Shown: positions 32,481-43,803, counted from the first letter of the stretch. The stretch: 64,000 nt of DNA from Phragmites australis (GCF_958298935.1 NC_084932.1:3017501-3081500); one strand, 5' to 3'. Notes: generated from the sequence alone by a model not told the origin. A program made the numbers and translations.

Positions 32481-34750
32481 TTGGCGCGCCATATGACCCG
32501 TAATGAAATATCAAATAAAGAGAAGAGGGAAAGTATATGCAGAAGATGCACAATTTTTATATCAGCCAAAAAAGGGAAAAAAAGAAGGAAAACAAGATGA
32601 GTAAGCAAACTACTGTTCATGGGGGAGAAGAGGGAAAATCTGAGTTGCCGTTATGATCATAGGTGCTCAATTAGCATGTACGTGTATGTGCTTAAGATGA
32701 AGTGTGGCGATATATGGTCAAAATATCTACTGTTTTAAACGATATATGTGTCAAAACTTACAAATCATTGAAAAATATATTGGTATCTTTGCTTCTCTGG
32801 CACTTATATATACAGGTTTTAGGCATCAGGCGTATACAATAGATGAAACAACCAATGAATTTGTAATTACAATGCAAATTAGTAGAGGTATCTGGCATAT
32901 AATTAAGTATTTTGAATAAATTATGAGTAATATAATTTAGATAAAAGCTGAGTGTTGCAATGTAAGATAACATAAGAATGTTGCTTTAATTTTCTTATTA
33001 CTGTTCTGCAATTTTATAAAAACACAAAGGGTTTTTTTTTTAAAAATGTTGGAGGCCTGCTGCAATTTTGCTGGGCTGAGGCTCGGCTGGCCTTTTGGCC
33101 CAAGTGGGGTCCAGTTTTGGCCGCTGGGTTTAGCCATCCTGGGCCGAGGCATATTCAGCCTTTGAGGCCTAGGTGGCCCAGGCGGGGTTCGGCCAATAAA
33201 AGCACTCGGCGGCTATGGGCCAAGCAAACTTGGGCTACGGCCTTTTAGGTCTTTTAGACGATCGGCGCAGATGGGTGGTGCCTAAGGTTGAGACAACTTG
33301 AGCTTTGGCCCAGGCAGCCTTTTTGTCCTGTTGAGCCCAGATCGGGAGGGGAACCCCATATAAAGGTGAGAGGGCAAAGGCGGTTAGGGTTAGGGTTCCA
33401 CACCCCTCCTTCCGACCCGCCACCATTGCCTCTGAGCCAACTGCCGTAGGCCTGTAGTCACTGCAACAGCGCGCTGCCATAGGTGGTCGCCATCGCCACT
33501 CTGCCTATGAGTCCATTTGACTAGGTCGAGCATCGTGGCCATTGGTAACGCGAATGGTGCGATGGATCTTGTCAAAGGGGAGACTAAGCACCATGGTCGC
33601 CGTTCTGGGAACAGGTGTCGGCATGGTGGAGGGGAAGGCAGTGACATGGTCGCCGTCCCGGTAGCCTTGGTGGGAAGGAGGGTGGTGGGGGCATCGGCTA
33701 GATGTAGGCGATAGCGCACGTGGGAGATGATCCTCCGCCCGCCGCCATTGTGGGGGCCTTGCCCTCCTCGGATCTGCCGGCTTCTTGTCGGGGCACCAAT
33801 GTCGTTGTCGGCGCTCAACTCGCCCTGATGCGAGGAGCCCCTCCACGAGGGGGCTATCCTCCACATGATTGGGCGCCGCCCGTGGACCACGTGTCTCAAG
33901 ACCTCCATCCGCCTTCTCACACCTGGCTCCGTCCGTCGCACTCGCGTATGGCTGTGCCATCACGCCTTTGGCGCCCAAAGAGCGACCAGGAGGAGGGGTG
34001 GCATTGCCACTATCTCTGCGTGCGTCGATCCATTGAGGCGGATTGTCGGCGGTGGGAGTGGTCGGGCCGTAGAGGGGACATGGCGATCATGAGCGGTGGG
34101 GGCATTGAGCTCTAGCAGCACGGGGGCGACCTCCTCCAAGGCGGTGAGCTCCTCCATGGCGACTACCTCTTCCATGGTGGCGAGTTCCTCCACGGCGTCG
34201 AGCGCTACCAACACGGGGGCGACCTCCTCTATGGCTCGACGACGTCAAGTGCTAGTAGCGCATGGGCCAACTCCTCCACGGCGCAACTGGATTGAGCGCT
34301 ACTAGCACAGGGGTGAGCTCCTACACGACGGTGAACTTCTCCATCATGGTCACTGGATCGACATGGATGCGGCGACGGCATCGGAGGGGATGCGAGCGGC
34401 CTGGTGCTTCTTCTTCTTTTTTCCTCCAGCATGTGCATGTAAATCGTTTGCGTGCTCCGCCGCACGTGAGGTCCATGCCGCAGCCGTGCGCAACCTTATT
34501 CTGTCCCTGTCCCAGAGCGAGCGCGCGGATGTCGCGGGTTATCCCGGTGACCTCCGCTGTCCTACAACGTAGCGAGGCGACGAAAAGGAGACGGGCCTAG
34601 AGAGAGACAGGAATCTAGAGAACTCATCAGAGCCAGGGCAGGTGGCATCTTGACCGTTTATTTTATATCTGACGGACCATAGAGCAAAATGATGACGTGG
34701 AGTAGCTCACATGTAGGGAACGCAACCGCGTTTAGATTGTTAGAGATGGC
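32481..34750. mobile_element. Insertion between LINE segments 3 and 4, type unresolved
   Basis: Everything between the LINE halves. The first 550 bp is AT-rich. From 33,050 it is GC-rich, with GGCCCA/TGGGCC words, a TATAAA at 33,358, and GGTTAGGGTTAGGGTTCC at 33,380, a pattern often seen near LTR promoters and leaders of grass retroelements. 34,085-34,330 consists of degenerate repeats around GCTCCTCCATGGCG. ORFs on both strands (for example 33,390-33,978 minus) look compositional. I could not place ends or a target duplication. Confidence 0.35.
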
Positions 34751-34754
34751 TCCC

Positions 34755-35215
34755 AACTTACCCTGTTTCATCCCAGCCTGTCCGCAGCCGCGGCCTCGTA
34801 CGGTGGCAGAAGCTCTGCACAACTGAACGTGGGTCAGTGATATCAGAGGAGGGCTGACAGTTCAGGCCATTGTGGAATACTAGAAGATCTGGTCCGTGTT
34901 GGAGAGTGTTCAGTCACGGCCAGAGGTAGATGACCAGATTGTGTGGAGATGGTGCGCTAGTGGGGAGTACAGTCCACAATCTGCCTACAAAGCCGTCTTC
35001 AGTGGCGCCGTCAAATGGCCGTGCAGGGATCTACTCTCGGGTTCCTGGGCACCGCTGAAGTTCAAATTGTTTGTGTGGCAAGCAATCCATGATCGATGTT
35101 GGACTGCCAAACGACTAAACTGCCGTGGCATTGCCTCGAGTTCGATATGCGTGCTGTGCGACCAAGAAGTTGAATCAACCTTCTTCTTCTTGTTTTTTTT
35201 ATTGGAAAGTGGAAT
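34755..35215 (+). pseudogene. LINE fragment, segment 4 (zf-RVT region)
   Basis: Begins with PRPRTVAEALHN, a TGA, then WVSDIRGGLTVQAIVEY and SVLESVQ. It continues DDQIVWRWCASGEYSPQSAY.. LKFKLFVWQAIHDRCWTAKR.. ICVLCDQEVES, the zinc-binding zf-RVT domain of plant LINEs (W.W...G.YS..SAY, K..FF.W......C.T...L, C..C). It ends abruptly after the CxxC, so the 3' end of the LINE is missing. Confidence 0.8.
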
Positions 35216-35781
35216 CAATTGATCATATAGCAGACGAACCTACACCGGCGATATGGGCGCCCTGCACTCGTCCTCCTGCCACATTGCACTAATCTTCATG
35301 CGATACCATCTGCACGCAATATGCAAGAAAATTTTAAAAAGGAAGAATCACATTTCATTGCACTTACAAAATGGACGATTGAGAAGGATAGCGAAACATT
35401 ATATTTGGTGGAAATATTTGCAGAGGAAAATGGAGAGACGAGCCAAATCGTGCAACAAAATTAAAACTCCGCCAGAAATTCACGTCTTCTCGTCAAGAAA
35501 ACTCAAAAGGAATACGTGAAAAATCGCAAGAAAGCACACCTGTTCTTGAAAAGAAAAGACGAAAAAAGAGAGACGAGAATCCTTGTTACCCTTCCTGGAA
35601 CAAGTCGAGGCTGCGGAAGCGATCGATGTAAACGGCCACCTCGTGCGCCGTCTCCATCACGTCAGCCGGCCGTAAAGATGGAAAGCCTTCTCCGTCGCCC
35701 TTGCGGCGGCGTTGCTGACGCCGGCTAGTCGTTCTTGCCGCTCCCCGCGGACCGTACCACCGCGGCAGTGGTGGTCGGGCC

Positions 35782-35938
35782 CAGTGGCGGATGCAGTGCT
35801 AGAGTATTTGGTAGGCACCGATTAGATTTTTCTTTTTCTTTAGATGAATCATAGGCTACATCACATACTGAATCAAACTTAGATCAGATCTTAAGGTAAT
35901 CCTAGATCCACTTAGACTACCCTCTAGATCCGCCACTG
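35782..35938. mobile_element. hAT-type MITE (157 bp)
   Basis: TIRs CAGTGGCGGATGCA / CAGTGGCGGATCTA, flanked by an exact 8-bp duplication GTCGGGCC (35774-35781 and 35939-35946), the hAT target size. No coding capacity. Confidence 0.92.
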
Positions 35939-36132
35939 GTCGGGCCACTCATTTTGTCAGATCACGGTTATTATCCGTAGGAGGCAAAATTTCTGGAACG
36001 GGCTGGGCCGTAAATCGCGTTTCCTGCCCGTGATCTACTTTCAGGACGGGCTGGGCCGCTGGCAAGCATAACTTTCAGTACATTTTCTTTTCGAAACCGC
36101 CGGCGTTTGTTGTCGAGGATTTTTTTTTAACA

Positions 36133-37015
36133 ATGGATGCCGGGGATTTTTCACGTGCGTTTCGTCACGACCTTTCCTTAACGTCACTGACGGCGGTGGT
36201 CGTGGTCTGTGCGTTGTCTTTACCGTGCGCCGCTGACGGCTGCCTGGCCGCCGGCTTCACCCCCGTCAGGCTGAGAGAGCCGCAGTTCGTGGTGCAGAAG
36301 CCCTGGGACGTGCCGCTCGACCAGCGCTATGAGTTCACCGGCGGCGTACGTGCGGCGCATGTGGGTCTACTCCACCGACAAGCCCATCAGCGCCACCCAC
36401 CCCGGCGTGCGCGCACCGAGATCAAGATCAACGTAACAACACAAGAAACGATAATCTCTTCTCGTTGATCGCTAGCGGGTACTCTTATTACGGTGATTGC
36501 TTTGTGCATGCGACCATGCTATCGATCGAGCAGGTGATCTACAGCTCGGGGGTGTGGCAGTTCGAGGGCGACGTGTTGGTGCCGCCGGGGACCGCCGGCG
36601 CGTCCGTCATGCTGATCTTCGGTGCCGCGGCGCAGGCGACCACGCTGATGCTGCACGTCTACGACGGCCGCCTGACCTACTACCACGAGCTGACGAAGGT
36701 GCTCGCGGACAACGTCTACGACCGGTGGATCCGGCTCAACGTGCTCCACGACGTCGCCGTGGGGACATGACCGTGTTCGTCGACGGCACGCCTAGGGTGA
36801 TCAATGCCCGCGGGCACGGCGGGAAGGCACACTACTTCAAGTTAGGCGTGTACAAGCAGTCGCACCGGCACCACCAGCCATCGAACTGCATGGAGTCGCG
36901 GTGGAAGAACGTGGCCGTCTACACACCAAGCCGTGATCGACGTGTCCTGGTCCCTTCGTGCATGACACGCTCTGATCCAATGTGTGATAATATGTTTTTC
37001 TCGGGTGTGAGATAA
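36133..37015 (+). pseudogene. Citrate-binding-protein-like / alginate lyase 2 domain gene, broken
   Basis: Exon 1 (36133-36432) has a signal-peptide-like stretch (LTAVVVVCALSLPCAADG) and then FTPVRLREPQFVVQKPWDVP and LDQRYEF. Exon 2 starts at 36534 after an intron (GTAACA..GAGCAG) with VIYSSGVWQFEGDVLVPPGT, then MLHVYDGRLTYYHE. The 3' part has MTVFVDGTPR, AHYFKLGVYKQ and CMESRWKNVAVYT. These blocks follow the order of plant citrate-binding proteins (secreted, vacuole or cell-wall associated). Breaks: a shift at about 36,350 that hides MWVYSTDKPIS and is reversed before RTEIKIN near 36,412, and a 1-nt loss near 36,766 that puts a TGA in exon 2. This is the only host gene recognised besides the protease. 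Confidence 0.8.
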
Positions 37016-37570
37016 TATGCCACAAATGTTTCTTAAGTGAATAAGCTAATTAATGGCCGATCAGTTTAGCGAACCCTTCCTGTTCATCTTCCTCATGCAC
37101 GGATTCATTTGAGACGTGTGACTCCAGGAGATCGATGCTGAGGTAGGCGACATACATATTGATGATTAATTTTTAGGTCCGATACGTATTCATAAGGATT
37201 GATTTTTTTAATTCTTGAAACTGTAGCTCCTCAAGCTGGTCACAGATTGACTATTGCCTATTAAAATCAACGCACTTCAAGAACAACTTATCGGATTCAT
37301 CAATAACCATATCATCAGTCCAACCGACAAGTACCATGAAATTAGCTCGTCAATCTTGTTACCTTCATATAACAAGAAAGGCCATAATTCAAACCGCTTA
37401 GATTAGCAAGAAATCTTAAATTGGTTAATAAAATTTGACATATATGTGGTGTATATATGCTATGATGAGATTTGATATTTTGTGACTTAAATTTATATGT
37501 GCTTGTTTATATATGCTGTGATAAAACTTGACGTCTTATGAATTAAATTTATATATGTATGTCTAGAAAT
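37016..37570. other. AT-rich non-coding stretch
   Basis: Contains an imperfect direct repeat of about 60 bp (37,440-37,500 and 37,504-37,565) around TATATATGC(T)ATGAT and TTAAATTTATAT. No gene. Confidence 0.4.
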
Positions 37571-37836
37571 ATGCCGTACACTATTGGTGGCAACGGCTAA
37601 AATTTGAAAATGGGTACGCTATTGACGGCAACAACCAAAATTTAAAAACAGCGGTGATAGTTTACCTATCACTGCCAGTTGGAGCTACGAACCGGCAGTG
37701 ATGCTGATTTTTAGTGTCGGTTTCATAACTGACACTGATAGTTACTGACTATTAGAGCCGAGTAATCAGTGACGGTTTAATACCTGTTATTGATAGTGAT
37801 TTTGAACCACCACTAATAATATATTCTATAGTAGTG
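37571..37836. mobile_element. CACTA-like terminal/miniature element
   Basis: CACTA at 37571 and TAGTG at 37836 bound a stretch full of subterminal CAGTGAT/ATCACTG-type words (37,640-37,800), the layout of CACTA subterminal regions. The TIRs match for only about five bases and no 3-bp target duplication is present, so it may be one end of a larger, decayed element. Confidence 0.45.
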
Positions 37837-38142
37837 TGTGCGTACATGTGTGGTTTGGCTATATAGGCCGCGCCATGCCATCAATCGAATATGAACCGAG
37901 TTTATATGCCGTGACAGCTATAGGTACGAACCCTCTCTGTGCATGCATGTATCCAGTGAAATTTGTGCGCATATGCTAACTGTAGAAGAAGAGCCGATCA
38001 TGCTAATCTTCGTGTTCCAGTCCATCCAAATTGGTCGGTGAAGGTCTTAGTGCGCCCGCCCCTAGATATTATGATCAACTCCAGGTATCATACACGATAT
38101 ATTGAAATATCTAGCATACTGTTGTTTCCCACCAACGCAACC
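37837..38142. other. Non-coding stretch
   Basis: Nothing recognised. Short ORF from 37,963 runs into the tandem repeat that follows. Confidence 0.3.
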
Positions 38143-38223
38143 ATGGAGCTAGAAGTCAGGCATGGAGCTAGAAGTCAGGCAATGGAGCTAGAAGTACATG
38201 GCATGGAGCTAGAAGTCAGGCAA
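38143..38223 (+). repeat. Tandem repeat, four copies of an 18-21 bp unit
   Basis: ATGGAGCTAGAAGTCAGGC and variants, four copies, one carrying ACATGGC in place of CAGGC. Copy numbers of this kind are often variable. Confidence 0.9.
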
Positions 38224-38286
38224 TGGGGGCATGTTCATTGGTTAACATTTCGTATAACAATATGATAGATATTCATCGGATCATCG

Positions 38287-38337
38287 TGTCAATGATCGGA
38301 AGTCCTAGCAGTGTACGTGTGAGCTCACCGTGGTTTG
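38287..38337. repeat. Dispersed duplicate, copy 1 (partner 40930-40980)
   Basis: TGATCGGAAGTCCTAGCA.. TACGTGTGAGCT..CCGTGGTTTG matches 40,935-40,980. A second matching block, TCAAGCTTCGTGTTATGGTG at 39,616, pairs with 40,994. In the right copy the two blocks lie 15-20 bp apart; in the left copy about 1.28 kb, including the CACTA element, separates them. Confidence 0.7.
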
Positions 38338-38371
38338 TCTCGACCATGGTGTAGCTTGTGGTTCGTCGTGC

Positions 38372-39524
38372 CACTACTCTAATTTTTCTCTCTCACGTTA
38401 TTTCAGAATTGGTTAGCACAGCCGGATGTTAAACCCTATCATAAATAAGTATAAATTTTGTCTCTATAAAAGTGTCTATAATATCGAGCTTGATACAGAC
38501 GGTTACAACTTCGTCTGTAACAGAGCTATATATAGACGGATCTAAATAAGATATGCGTCTATAATATATCTACACGCATGTCAGTTTCGCAAGCTTTATA
38601 GATGAATTTTCCTAAAAAAATGTCTGTATGTATTAAGGGTCACAGACGAATTTAAGGAAACCCGTATGTACAAATTGTCGCAGGCGGATTTTGCTGAAAA
38701 ATCATATATGTGACCCTTTCCTCCTAAGAACCTATTTTGATTTGTAGCTATCCTCCTGATATAACTTACATTATATGCAAATACATCACAGACATCATAT
38801 TTAAATTAATTAACAAAAGAACATGGTTCGCAACATAATTAAACATAGAAATAACATCAGAATATATTTCAAAATATAAACCTATACACAACATGAATCC
38901 CTAATAGGTCTTCAAGGATTGAGCTTCAACAACACGCCCGCGTTTCACTACAATCTCAGCAAAAGAATTGTCTTCATACATCTTCTTGCTGTCATCAAGA
39001 TCATGCACCATCCTGACTAACTCAGTTATGCACCAGAACCAAAAACATATGACTTGATAGCAGTGAACAAAGGTATATTCTATTGCAAATCTGGGACATA
39101 CAACAACAACACTCAGCACATAATGCATAAAAACTGCGATGCAATGAGGGAGACGAGTAGAAGGATGAAGTTCATTGCTTTAGCGAGGGAGACGAGCGGT
39201 TTGTAAAAAAGGGCAGTGGGGAGAGGAGAGCGAGCGATCAAATTTAAAATAGTACTCGAGTTTTTTTAACTACAGACGATTTATCATAGTAATCTGTCTG
39301 TGTCTATCATATAAACATAGATGGATCTTAGAAGAAATTATCTATGCCAATATCACATACAAGTTTTCTGAAAATCAATCTGTATCTATATGATAGAAAC
39401 AGATGGATTTGTAAAAACCATCTATGAGTTCTTACACACCTAGACGGTCGGTTATGTTACAAACATGTCTGCTTATAAGCAGACATGTACAGGAAGATCT
39501 CACTAAATAAATTTTATAGTAGTG
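38372..39524. mobile_element. Non-autonomous CACTA-type element
   Basis: Starts CACTACTCTAATTTTT and ends AAATTTTATAGTAGTG (reverse complement CACTACTATAAAATTT). The interior near both ends has repeated AGACGG/CTGTCTGT-type words (38,490-38,700 and 39,250-39,480). The flanking triplets (TGC and TTA) do not match, so one end may be off. ORF 38,901-39,128 (minus) has no recognised family. Confidence 0.55.
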
Positions 39525-40004
39525 TTAGCAATTGTTTCTGAATATTTTATCAGTAATTGGTCCTAGGAAATTGTCTCTATCACCCTGTCTTCTCTCAATT
39601 TTTCTGTGCTAGTGTCAAGCTTCGTGTTATGGTGATCCTCCATAGTTTCTAGGTTGTCGAGGATTGGCGCATCTGGTACATGACTGTGGGCTTCCTGGAA
39701 GACGGGGCAAGCTTATGTTGCTGCTACATCATGTTTGTGCTTGACCACGGGGGTGCTGCCTACGTTTCGGGTCGTCACCAAGCTCGCCATGGTGCCCTGC
39801 CCGTGCAACCCATTAGTGCATGCCAAGGTGGATCTGTGCCTTGACCAGCCTTCATGCCACTTCCGCGATGGCCAATACGGTCGCACATGGACTATGGCGT
39901 GGCTATGTCAGCCGCGTCCACCATCGTGCGCGCGGGGTTTGCTCTTTTTCAGTGGGTTGCAGTGAAGGCTGGAGCCGTGGGCACTGGCGAAGCAACGCTG
40001 CTTT

Positions 40005-40726
40005 CACTACGTGAAAAATAGATAAATGAGACAAAATTTAGTGACGAGTCATTACACTACATATCACTTATGTCGCCTCTGGTTGGGACTGGGTATATAC
40101 CCATCACTTATAATATGTAATAGGTGAAGACAGAAGCCTTAAGTTGTTCAGTCTTAAGTAATTATGAGTTGATCGGAACTTTGTAACATTTGTGATTCTA
40201 TAATGAATACATTTAAACTTTGTAATATTTGCAATTCTATGATGAAGCAAGTACTTCTAAAAGTGTGTTTGTCGATATGTATTTGGATGCGTTGCTATTG
40301 TTTGCAGGAAGAAGATTGCTGCTAAATTCTGGCTACATTTCAGGATGTAGCTAGGAAACAGCTCATTCCTACCGAGTAAGAGAAACATAAGTGACGGGTA
40401 AAATGTCTACCCATCACTTATGTTCTTTATAAGTATGTCCTTCTCTCAGTACACGAGTGAAAGCTATAAATGACGGGTAACATAGCTACCCGTCACTTAT
40501 AATGAACATAAATGACGGGTATAGAAGTCACTCGTCACCTATAAATAATCCATAGGTGACGGATAACCTAGTTACCCGTCACTTATTATACATATAAGTG
40601 ACACCCATCACCTATAAGACGGTCATATGTGACGGGTACGGAACCGTCACCAATGACTAGTTATCAGTGACGTGTTCGGGGTGACGGGTACAGTACCCGT
40701 CACCCATATCCATTTTTCACATAGTG
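40005..40726. mobile_element. Non-autonomous CACTA element (722 bp) with TTT target duplication
   Basis: TIRs CACTACGTGAAAAATAG and CACTATGTGAAAAATGG, with TTT on both sides (40002-40004 and 40727-40729), the 3-bp CACTA target size. The interior near the right end is an array of TGACGGGTA and its reverse TACCCGTCA (about 40,390-40,705) in alternating orientation, the presumed transposase-binding subterminal repeats. No ORF. Confidence 0.92.
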
Positions 40727-40929
40727 TTTTGCAACACCAATGTGGCCATGTCGATGGTGTCTATCGTGGTGGTCGTAGGGGCGAGGAGCAGCAAGAGGCC
40801 ATGCACGTCCTGCTGACACATCTTCTTCTTAACAGGGCATGATGGTGATCTTAGGCATTTGAGATGGAGCATGTTGTGCTCAACGCGTCGCTGCCAACCC
40901 ATGGGGCTGCCTCTCGCCCATGCCTTTCT

Positions 40930-41042
40930 GATGTCACTGATCGGAAGTCCTAGCAATACGTGTGAGCTTGCCGTGGTTTGATGCTTCTATTCTTTCTCTC
41001 AAGCTTCATGTGATGGTGATCCTACATAGTCTAGGTTGTTCA
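40930..41042. repeat. Dispersed duplicate, copy 2 (uninterrupted)
   Basis: Contains both blocks described for copy 1 close together, ending ..GATCCTACATAGTCTAGGTTGT. It probably represents the state before the left copy was opened by insertion. Confidence 0.7.
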
Positions 41043-42440
41043 TGTGCCTGAGGCATCAGTGTTGGTTGGGGTCTGGTGCTGGTCAGTTTCGCAGCATTTG
41101 CACTCTAGTTCTCCTCTCATAGCACTCGTCCCCATCCGGGCCTCTCTAACATCTTCGTGCTCCTCCCCTTGTCAGATCTATCTTTCCCCTAGATTTGATC
41201 CGTATGGAGCTCTAAGGCTTGGTAACGGCTCCTTTGGACTGCGAGTGCTTGAAGAGCAGGTGGCATGTCTTCTAGCGACATCCACATTTTGACACCATTC
41301 CAACTTGGTGGGTGAGGGAACATTGGGCAGCTGCCCTGCCAATTCGTTTAAAAAAAACATAATTTTGGCTTGGTTGGAAAGTAAGACATATAATTCCATG
41401 CAAAAGAATATAAGGAAATACAAGTGATATTCATGATACAAGTGATTTTAAGAAAAAAGATGACATACAAGTGGTACTAATGTTCTTTATAGCATATAAA
41501 TCAGGGATTGGAGTAGTTATGATAGAAGACCATGTCTTGCAAATAAATCTTTAATTATACTTGATGAATTGTGCATACACTTTATTTTTATATGTGTAGA
41601 TGGGTTGGTGCAGATGTTCTTGATAGTGTGGCTTGATCTAGTATTTGCTTCATATGTGGATGACTTTTATGCTCATTTAAAAATGATAAAAATAAAACAA
41701 TAAAAAATTTATTCTCTCTTTCGTATTCTTGATGAATCCACTGTCTAAGGGGGAGAGATTATGAATTTATTTTTCTCTTTTCATCAAAGGGTAGATTTTT
41801 TTATTTTTTTCTCTCTCTTAGGCAGACACTTTATTTTTGAAAAACGTGGATAATTCTTTAATCTTTTGATTGATCTTTTGGCTTTTACTTTGCTTCTTGA
41901 TTTTTTTTTAAAAAAACCTCATGTTTGAAAGGGTGTTGCCAATGTTCACATGAGGTGTTGCAAATGTTTTCATCAAGGGGGAGATTGTGAGATCATATGT
42001 GATGAAAATTGGTTTAGTGATAAAATTGGCAAAGCAAAGTGGTTTAGTATTATGACATATGTGATATGCATGTGTTGCTAATATGTTGCTTGGATATGAT
42101 CGTGGTAGTATAGTAATTTTTGTGATTTTAATATATGCAATATACTCGTATGAGTGGTGTTGTGTCGACCGATATTAAGTCAAGTTGGGAAGAACTTGTG
42201 ATCAAAAAATAGTTTCGTAGTTTTATCATGTAAAGGTGTCTCTAGGGCGAACATGGTCAATGACGGTAGATCAGAACTAGGTTTAGGGAGGAACTGATGT
42301 GGTTCTAGCGATTAAGGATGTCATGAGGGACGTTCGTGCGAGAGAATAGTGAACATGAAGTCAAAATTGCAGGTGTGCAACTGGATGAGTCGTGGGAAGA
42401 GCGGACGTACGCGAGATCGTGGCACAGAAGAGCTGCAATG
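41043..42440. mobile_element. Gene-poor stretch with a Copia-like 3' remnant
   Basis: A polypurine-type AAGGGGGAGATTG at 41975-41987 precedes TGTGAGATCATATG, the usual arrangement of PPT and LTR start in Ty1/Copia elements, and a similar TAAGGGGGAGAGATT lies at 41,746. No pol sequence is found upstream, and the matching LTR was not found. The rest is AT-rich. Confidence 0.3.
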
Positions 42441-42882
42441 CATGCATGGCCGTGCTGCATGGATTTTTTAAATATTATTATTTTGTACGGCAATTTAAAA
42501 AATATTGCATAAATTCAAAAAATTACAAAAATAACCCACTATCACACATTCATTCAGCGAAATCTTGTTTTCGCACAATGAATGTGTGAAAACTTGAAAT
42601 TTCACTAATTGAAATATAGAAAACATTTTCTGTGAATGAAAGAGTGAAATTTGAAGTTTTCGCAGGACCGTTCCGCAAAAACTGGAGATTTCGCGCTTCC
42701 ATTGTGCGAAAATAGTTTTTTGGGACCGAATCACAAAAAGCTATTTTCGCTAGACTATTGTGCGAACATTGCCGATTTTCGCACAACAGTCACGAGAAAA
42801 TTGCGCATTGTTCACCAGTGCATGCGCCTGGCCTTTAGCTCCGTCCGTCAGTTGTGCCCGCCCTTGCTGCTGCTTATTCGGA

Positions 42883-43012
42883 GAGAAGAAGAAGAGGAAA
42901 GAAGAGAAAAGAATAAGAGAAGGAAGAAGGAGAGGAAGGAGAACGAAGGAGGGAGAAGGAGGAGGAGGAGGAAGAGGAAGGAGAAGGAGAAGGTGAAGGA
43001 AGGTAAAAAAAG
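42883..43012 (+). repeat. Polypurine (GGA/GAA) tract
   Basis: About 130 bases of nearly pure purine on the plus strand (GAAGAAGAGGAAAG.. GGAGGAGGAGGAAGAGG). It gives false Lys/Arg/Glu-rich ORFs in all three frames. It lies in the MULE 5' region. Confidence 0.9.
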
Positions 43013-43059
43013 AGGCTATTTTTGTTTTTTTTATGTTATGTAATTTTAATTAGATATTT

Positions 43060-43270
43060 GTTAGTTTTAGATGTACGCGGAAATATTTGTTAATTTTAGA
43101 TGTATGTAGGAATAATTTATTTTAGGATAAATGCTAGTTTAGATGTATGTAGGAGAATAAATTTAGATGTATGTAGAAATATATGTTAGTTTTAGATGTA
43201 TGTAGAAATAGTTTATATTAGAAATAATTTAGATGTATGTAGGATGCAATATTTAATTTAGGATAAATGA
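43060..43270 (+). repeat. Degenerate repeats of TTTAGATGTATGTAGGAATA
   Basis: At least six imperfect copies of a unit around TTTAGATGTATGTAG between 43,060 and 43,240, in the leader or intron upstream of mudrA. A second direct repeat (TTCATTATGTATGTAAGATTA) occurs twice at 43,591-43,660. Confidence 0.75.
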
Positions 43271-43803
43271 GTAGGGAAAGAAATTATAGATTCAGTTATG
43301 TTATCATGTAGATGTACAATTTAACTTGTGATATTTGTTCTATGTTATACATGTATTTTTAGAATATTTGTACTGATATAGTCTTAGTCGATATAATTGT
43401 TGATTTATTCTAATAATATTTTTGTAGTTTGTTGTAAATTATGTCATGTCGCAGATACGTGAAACACTATAAACCTTAGAGTAAACATTTTTTAAGTAAA
43501 ATTTATTTGTCTCAAATATAATATTTCTTGTTATACATCTATGTAAGCTTTAATTAGATATTAGAAAAAAAAAAGAATTTAGGTCATGCTAGTTCATTAT
43601 GTATGTAAGATTACGGATTAGAAAGATTATGCTGGTTCATTATGTATGTAAGATTATGGATTAGAAAGATTAATTGGTGGTTACATTGTAGGTTACGAAT
43701 ATTTAATTGTGGTATAAAAATTAGGTTCTGAAGAATTTTATTTGTAATTAATGGGAAAATAAGTTGATAATTTGTTTTTATATTTTTTTATTACGTCGCA
43801 GTT

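Noticed and set aside
33380..33397. Telomere-like GGTTAGGGTTAGGGTT
   Set aside because: Only about two and a half units, in a retroelement-like leader; not an interstitial telomere array.
33390..33978. Minus-strand ORFs of 157-183 codons
   Set aside because: Two overlapping frames both open, compositional bias, no domain seen.
37571..37836. Complete miniature CACTA element
   Set aside because: Ends match for only about five bases and no target duplication; kept as a CACTA-like terminal stretch only.
41044..41292. 82-codon plus-strand ORF as a gene
   Set aside because: No homology I can recognise, no splice or promoter context, lies in repeat-derived DNA.
42651..43043. Lys/Arg/Glu-rich ORFs in the MULE 5' region
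   Set aside because: They are translations of a polypurine tract and look protein-like in all frames only because of composition.
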